NCBI RefSeq assembly: GCF_006547145.1 | Contig: NZ_CP041244.1 | Span: 3,968,001-4,032,000, forward strand | Direction: 5' to 3' | Length of the DNA stretch: 64,000 bases | From: Actinomadura sp. WMMA1423 | GTDB taxonomy: Bacteria; Actinomycetota; Actinomycetes; Streptosporangiales; Streptosporangiaceae | In this document: positions 59,662 through 64,000 of the stretch, in pieces | Position numbering within the stretch: the first letter of the stretch is position 1 | How the letters are laid out: the number at the start of each line of letters is the position of its first letter | Made by a program: the position numbers and the translations under genes | Notes under the pieces: model-generated | What the model was told of the DNA's origin: nothing | The model's input: the letters and a program-made list of their open reading frames with translations, nothing else | The model's database searches: none

Positions 59662-60087
59662 ATGTCCGCCCAGATCCACGTCCGCGGCTCGGTCTCCATC
59701 CCGGAGTCCGAGCTCGCCTGGCGTTTCTCCCGCTCCTCGGGGCCGGGCGGGCAGCACGTCAACACCAGCGCCACCGCCGCCGAACTCTCCTTCGACGTCG
59801 CGAACTCCCCGTCCCTGCCGGAGCCGCTGCGCGCCCGCGCGCTTGAGCGCCTCGCCGGGCGCCTGGTCCGCGGCGTCCTCACGATCCGTGCCGAGGAGTA
59901 CCGCTCCCAGCAGCGCAACCGGGACGCGGCCCGCACCCGCCTGGCGACGATCCTGGCCGAGGCGACGGCCCCTCCGCCGAAGAAGCGCGTCCCGAAGAAG
60001 GTCCCGCGCGGCATCAACGAGCGGCGGCTGGAGAACAAGAAGCGCCGCAGCGCCGTGAAGCGCCAGCGCACCGCCCGCTGGGACTGA
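59662..60087 (+). CDS. arfB: Ribosome-rescue peptidyl-tRNA hydrolase ArfB
   Basis: 141 residues. The catalytic GGQ is at 29-31 (SSGPGGQHVNTSATAAEL). The C-terminal tail is long and basic (KKRVPKKVPRG, RRLENKKRRSAVKRQR), which threads into the empty mRNA channel of stalled ribosomes. It has no stop-codon-recognition domain, unlike release factors 1 and 2. It lies on the opposite strand between the two TIG genes, so it is probably independent of them. Confidence 0.93.
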   Translation: MSAQIHVRGSVSIPESELAWRFSRSSGPGGQHVNTSATAAELSFDVANSPSLPEPLRARALERLAGRLVRGVLTIRAEEYRSQQRNRDAARTRLATILAEATAPPPKKRVPKKVPRGINERRLENKKRRSAVKRQRTARWD

Positions 60088-60168
60088 ATCCCGGTGCCCT
60101 GGCCGTACGGACCGGCCAGGATGGGCGTCGTGTTCGGCAGTGTTCGCAAGGTGTCCAGTGCAAGGTGT

Positions 60169-60956
60169 CTAGGTGAAGGTGAAGGGGACCGGTTCGCTGG
60201 CTCCGCCGGGTGTGTGGACAACGAGATCGACTGTTCCGGTGACGCCGGTCGGGGAGAGCGCGACGAGCTGGGTGTCGGAGACGGGGCTGAACTCGGCGAC
60301 GTGGCTGTCGAAGGTGACGTTGATGGAGTTGCTGACGAAGGCCGTACCGGTCACGATCACCTCGACGCCGGCGGGACCGGAGGTGGGTGAGATCGCCGAC
60401 ACCGCGGGCCGGTCGTAGGCAAGGTAGAAGCCGTTGAACAGCGAGGTGCTCCCGCCGGCGGTGCGCACGCCGACGACCACCGGCTGGCTCCAGGGGCTGC
60501 CGCCTACGGGGTCGATGGAGACGGGGGTGGCCAGTACCTGGTTGTCATTGACGACGACCGGAGGGGCCGTACTCGGGATCCCGTTGAACAACACCTGGTT
60601 GGTGGTCAACAGGAAGTTCCCGTTGAAGCTGATCGGACTCGGAGCCAGCGCTTCTCCTTCAGCCGGCTCGATGTCGAACAGGACCGGGCTGGCGATGTAG
60701 TAGAAGTTGCGGGGAGTGCTCGTGACGACGGTGTCGAGGACGGCCGTGACCGGCGCCACCCCGCAGCCCCCCGGGACGATGCACTGGACCTCGGTGTCGG
60801 TCACCGAGGTTGGGGGACCGACCTGGTACCGATCCTGACCGAGGTGGTGCCCGACAGGCCGCCTCCGGAAGCCTGGACACGTAGAGTCTGTCCGGTGTTG
60901 CCCTGATTGGTCCCCTGCGGACCACAGGCAAGGCCAGTGAGTACCACTAGCGCCAT
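60169..60956 (-). pseudogene. Second IPT/TIG protein, frameshifted at a C-run
   Basis: From ATG 60956 (AAGGA six bases before it) the frame reads MALVVLTGLACGPQGTNQG, GQTLRVQASGGGLSGTTSVRIG and stops after about 50 codons. The continuation, PTSVTDTEVQCIVPGGCG to the end at 60169, is in another frame. The break is at a run of five C (G5 at 60812-60816). Adding one C would join them as TRSVPPTSVTD, homologous to the intact neighbour. It may be a true mutation, a phase-variable run or a sequence error. TIG units seen include PAVSAISPTSGPAGVEVIVTG. Confidence 0.78.
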
Positions 60957-61480
60957 GATTCTTCCTTTCGGTTCCGCCGATCTTCACGGACTCCACCCAC
61001 ACCGGAACCCGCCCAAGAGATCGACACCGATGGAGACCATTTACGGGGACGCTCACGTCCGCTTCTCCGCTCCAGAATGATCCCGCGCGCCCTTACGCAC
61101 GGAAATATGGAGCACTTCGCACATGGAGGCCAGGGGATCGTTGGGGCCGTCCCACGGAGCACCTGGGCATCAGGGGCGTGCTCGCGGACGCCGTGGGGGG
61201 AGCATTCACATGCCACACTGTGATCGCCTTATACTTCTCGCCCCCGCCCCCAAAAAATTCCCCCTTCTAAGGGTCATCAAACCGAAATCAGAGAGCCCAG
61301 CATAGATCTCTAAATTCAATCGCACAATGGCTGCAAAAAGGGCTCACTCCTCGGCCATCGATCATCGCGTTGATCGTGGAACGGGTGCGGGGCGGGTGTG
61401 CCGCGGGCGGAACGTCCAGCGTCACCGGCCGAAGTTCACCACTCCGCCGGGGCGGGGCATTGCGCTAGGCCGCCGGGCTT
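60957..61480. other. Gene-free stretch between TIG2 and the L,D-transpeptidase gene
   Basis: 524 bp, with a locally AT-rich centre (61230-61340, including ccaaaaaattcccccttc). No credible ORF, RNA gene or repeat is seen. Promoter for the TIG2 gene should lie near its left end. Confidence 0.45.
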
Positions 61481-62227
61481 TCAGCGGCGGAAGAGGGCCT
61501 GGGCCGTACCCATCATGATCCGGTCTCCCGGGCGGAGCGTGCGCATGACGGACTCCAGGACGGGCTGTTCCATCGAGACGCAGCCAGCGGTCTGGCCGGT
61601 GCCGACGTGCATGAAGATCGCGGAGCCGCTGCCGTGCACGACCCGCGAGTCCGGGGGGCGGTTGTAGTTGATCACCACGGCCTGCCGGTAGGGGCCGCTC
61701 TTCATGATCTTCGAGAGGTCCTCGTCGGCGGGCAGGCACGCGCCCCGGTAGTAGCGGTTGTACCGCCGGTCGCCGATCGTCGAGCCCCAGCAGTCGCCGC
61801 TCTCCCGCAGCCTGCGGTAGGGAAGGCGTGTGCCGGGGTCACTTTCCCCGAACGCCTCGGTGAGGCTGTAGGAGCCGGTCGGCGACTTGCCGTCCCCCTC
61901 ACGCTTGGCGCCCGGTTCGGCGTAGCCGTTGCGCCCGACATGTCCCGGGGCGGTCAGGAGCGCTTTCCACGAGCGCCCGGTCCTGGCGCATTCGGTGACG
62001 GTCACCTCGGTCGTCCCGTAGTCGGCCGCCACGGCGAACACCACATGCCGGGCCGCACCCGCCGCATAGCGCGTCTTCCCCTGGCCGAGCGCTCGGCAAG
62101 GATCCTGCGCCGGGGTTTCCTGGGCGGACGCGGGCGAAGCGAGGACGCCCGTGACGACCAGGAGCGAGGCGGCAGAGAGGAGCGAAGCGGCGGACGCGAC
62201 CGTGACCCGCGCAGCACCAGAACGCAT
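61481..62227 (-). CDS. Secreted L,D-transpeptidase (YkuD fold)
   Basis: 248 residues from ATG 62227 (GGGAG eight bases upstream). A signal peptide (VASAASLLSAASLLVVTGVLA, cut near ASAQ) leads to a YkuD-type domain: NGYAEPGAKREGDGKSPTGSY, RLPYRRLRES and the active-site SAIFMHVGTGQTAGCVSM with His and nucleophile Cys. It cross-links or anchors proteins to peptidoglycan by 3-3 chemistry. There are no Ig-like spacer domains as in mycobacterial Ldt enzymes, so this is the shorter ErfK/YbiS-type form. Divergent from the amine oxidase gene. Confidence 0.87.
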   Translation of the reverse strand: MRSGAARVTVASAASLLSAASLLVVTGVLASPASAQETPAQDPCRALGQGKTRYAAGAARHVVFAVAADYGTTEVTVTECARTGRSWKALLTAPGHVGRNGYAEPGAKREGDGKSPTGSYSLTEAFGESDPGTRLPYRRLRESGDCWGSTIGDRRYNRYYRGACLPADEDLSKIMKSGPYRQAVVINYNRPPDSRVVHGSGSAIFMHVGTGQTAGCVSMEQPVLESVMRTLRPGDRIMMGTAQALFRR

Positions 62228-62565
62228 GAGCGGCTCCCTAGCCTTCCCGCGCCGGACCAGCCTTCCCGCACCGGACCGACCATGCCCGGCCCGCCACACC
62301 TCTACCCCGACCAAGGTCATCTCACTCGGGCCACGGGGCGGTCAGGCGGACGCGCCGTGGAACAGGATCTTCTTGGCCATCGCCCGCGCCAGGTGCCGCA
62401 GGTGGGGAAGAGAACCGGTAGAGGGGGTGGCCGCCGCGCATGAGGCGGTCCCGGCCGGTCGGGCGTCGGTGGGGCCCGCGCGGCTTTCACGTCCACGAGC
62501 GGCCGGACGAGCGCGGCGGAGCGTTCGCCGCATTCCCATGTCAGAGCACAGATCGGGTCACGACC

Positions 62566-63954
62566 ATGACGATGCAGCGCCGACGCTTCCTGCGGAGCGC
62601 GGGCCTGGGCCTGCCCGGTCTCGCCGTCCTCTCCTCCTCTTGCGACGAGCAGAGCAGCGGAAAGGCCGTGCACCAGCCCCGGCGGACGGAGGTGGTCGTC
62701 GTCGGCGCCGGTGTCAGCGGCCTTTCCGCGGCCCGTCACCTGGCGGACCGCGGCCGCCGGGTGACGGTGCTCGAAGCGCGGGACCGGATCGGCGGACGCG
62801 TCTGGACCAGCAGGCAGTGGCCCGGCATGCCGCTCGATATGGGCGCGTCCTGGATCCACGGCGTCGACGGCAACCCGATCACCGACCTGGCCGAGATGGC
62901 CGGCGCGCGGACGGTGGTGACCGACCCCGGCAGCTCCACCGACTACCTCGCCGACGGACGGAAGGCCGAGGGCGCCCAGGCAGAGGCACTCCAGCGCCGG
63001 ATGACGGACACCGCCGACGCGCTGTCCACCTACCAGGACGAGGCAACGCGGGACGCCCCTGTCCGCAAGGTCGTCCAGCGCGCGCTCGGCTGGTCCGGCC
63101 TCTCCGCCAGCGCCAAGACCTTTGTCTCATACGCGCTGAACGACTACGAACACGAGTACTCGGGCAGCGTCGACCAGATGTCGGCCCTGTACTTCAACGA
63201 CGAGGCCAAGGCCAACGGCAAGGACGTGCTGTTCCCCGGCGGTTACGGAGCCGTCCCCGACTACCTCGCCAAGGGGCTGTCCGTGCACACCGGGCAGGTC
63301 GTCAAGCAGGTCGCCTGGAACTCCTCCGGCGTGACGGTCACTACCGGCAAGGCCACCTACCAGGCCGAATACGTGGTGGTCACGCTGCCACTGGGCGTTC
63401 TGCAGAGCGGCGCGGTCAAGTTCGTCCCCGGACTGCCCGCTGCCAAGCTCACCGCCATCGGCAAGCTCGGAATGGGCGTCCTCGACAAGTGCTACCTGCG
63501 CTTTCCCAAGGTGTTCTGGCCCGACACCGACTGGCTGACCTACGTCCCGGACCTGGACAGGTACGGCCAGTGGGAGCAGTGGATCAACATCGCGCGCCCC
63601 ACCGGCCGGCCCGTGCTGCTCGGCTTCAACGCCGCGACCTTCGGCCGCACGATCGAAGGCTGGAGCGACGCCCAGATCGTCGACAGCGCCATGCACACCC
63701 TGAGGACCATCTTCGGCGCGAGCATCCCCACCCCGACGGGCCACCAGATCACCCGCTGGGCGTCCGACCCGTACGCTCGGGGCTCGTACTCCTTCTACAA
63801 GGTCGGTTCGACGCCCGCCACGCGCGACCAACTCGCGGCCCGCGTGGGCGACCGGGTGCACTTCGCCGGCGAGGCGACCAGCCGCAGGAACTTCGCCACC
63901 GTCCACGGCGCCTACCTGTCGGGCATCCGCGCGGCCAAGGAGATCAGCGGCTGA
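62566..63954 (+). CDS. Tat-exported FAD-dependent amine oxidase
   Basis: 462 residues from ATG 62566 (ATG 62572 also fits). A twin-arginine signal, QRRRFLRSAGLGLPGLAVLS, is followed by Cys in SSSCDEQ, which resembles a lipobox. FAD motifs: VVVVGAGVSGLSAARHLAD, VLEARDRIGGRVWT, and the C-terminal VHFAGEATSRRNFATVHGAYLSG. PLDMGASWIHG is typical of flavin monoamine and polyamine oxidases. It would oxidise amines outside the cytoplasmic membrane. The 338 bp before it hold no gene. Confidence 0.92.
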   Translation: MTMQRRRFLRSAGLGLPGLAVLSSSCDEQSSGKAVHQPRRTEVVVVGAGVSGLSAARHLADRGRRVTVLEARDRIGGRVWTSRQWPGMPLDMGASWIHGVDGNPITDLAEMAGARTVVTDPGSSTDYLADGRKAEGAQAEALQRRMTDTADALSTYQDEATRDAPVRKVVQRALGWSGLSASAKTFVSYALNDYEHEYSGSVDQMSALYFNDEAKANGKDVLFPGGYGAVPDYLAKGLSVHTGQVVKQVAWNSSGVTVTTGKATYQAEYVVVTLPLGVLQSGAVKFVPGLPAAKLTAIGKLGMGVLDKCYLRFPKVFWPDTDWLTYVPDLDRYGQWEQWINIARPTGRPVLLGFNAATFGRTIEGWSDAQIVDSAMHTLRTIFGASIPTPTGHQITRWASDPYARGSYSFYKVGSTPATRDQLAARVGDRVHFAGEATSRRNFATVHGAYLSGIRAAKEISG

Positions 63955-64000
63955 ACCGGCTCACCCGAGCGGCAGGACCAACACGTCTGAGAACGGCGGT

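Overview
The window is high-GC DNA (coding third positions overwhelmingly G or C, many GTG/TTG starts, ATGA/GTGA stop-start overlaps) from a mycelial actinomycete. Diagnostic genes are mycothiol synthase (MshD), GlnR, Pst phosphate uptake, a DivIVA-family coiled-coil protein, an LCP ligase and the actinobacterial Cys-containing leader peptide. UDP-galactofuranose genes combined with these suggest an Actinomadura/Thermomonosporaceae-type organism; the genus is inference. No rRNA, tRNA, CRISPR array or prophage was seen.

Region 1 (1-20.4 kb) looks like one cell-surface polysaccharide locus. A leftward operon glf, glfT2-like, Wzm-type permease, Wzt-type ATPase and a HAD protein would make UDP-Galf, polymerise galactan and export it. 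A divergent rightward operon carries two sulfotransferase paralogues (the second without its PAPS loop) and a GlfT1-like transferase. They are followed by a GH43 glycosidase, a sulfatase lipoprotein, a one-pass protein with a beta-propeller outside and a repeated Thr-Arg motif inside, a GT2 enzyme and an LCP ligase. This is a plausible make, export, sulfate, trim and attach set.

Region 2 (20.4-42 kb) keeps the gene order of M. tuberculosis Rv0814c-Rv0820 (DUF1416, cysA2, thioredoxin, lmeA, glnR, then mshD and pstB/phoT), opened up by insertions. The insertions are a MoaD gene next to a 17-bp tandem repeat, an MFS/LacI pair, long minisatellites, and a roughly 3.3-kb segment bounded by two near-identical inverted MITE-like elements. 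That segment holds a dead IS256 transposase and a 13E12-type HNH gene. A 21-residue leader peptide sits in front of the DUF4395-cysA2-DUF1416 operon. pstSCAB has a PHO box.

Region 3 (42-64 kb) is a set of chromosomal genes: 5'-nucleotidase, Pit transporter with PhoU-like partner, a 60-residue microprotein, a giant AAA protein, gamma-carbonic anhydrase, a DivIVA-domain protein, peptide deformylase, a two-component system, an HtrA-type protease, an MpaB/DUF2236 protein, two IPT/TIG proteins around arfB, an L,D-transpeptidase and a flavin amine oxidase. The two-component system, a probable small RNA and the HtrA gene each carry an 11-nt-phased TTCAGG direct repeat upstream, which suggests a small regulon.

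A recurring oddity is short tandem repeats: 12- to 60-bp units between genes and inside genes. The most extreme are 30 in-frame hexapeptides inside an MFS transporter and 6 inside MshD.
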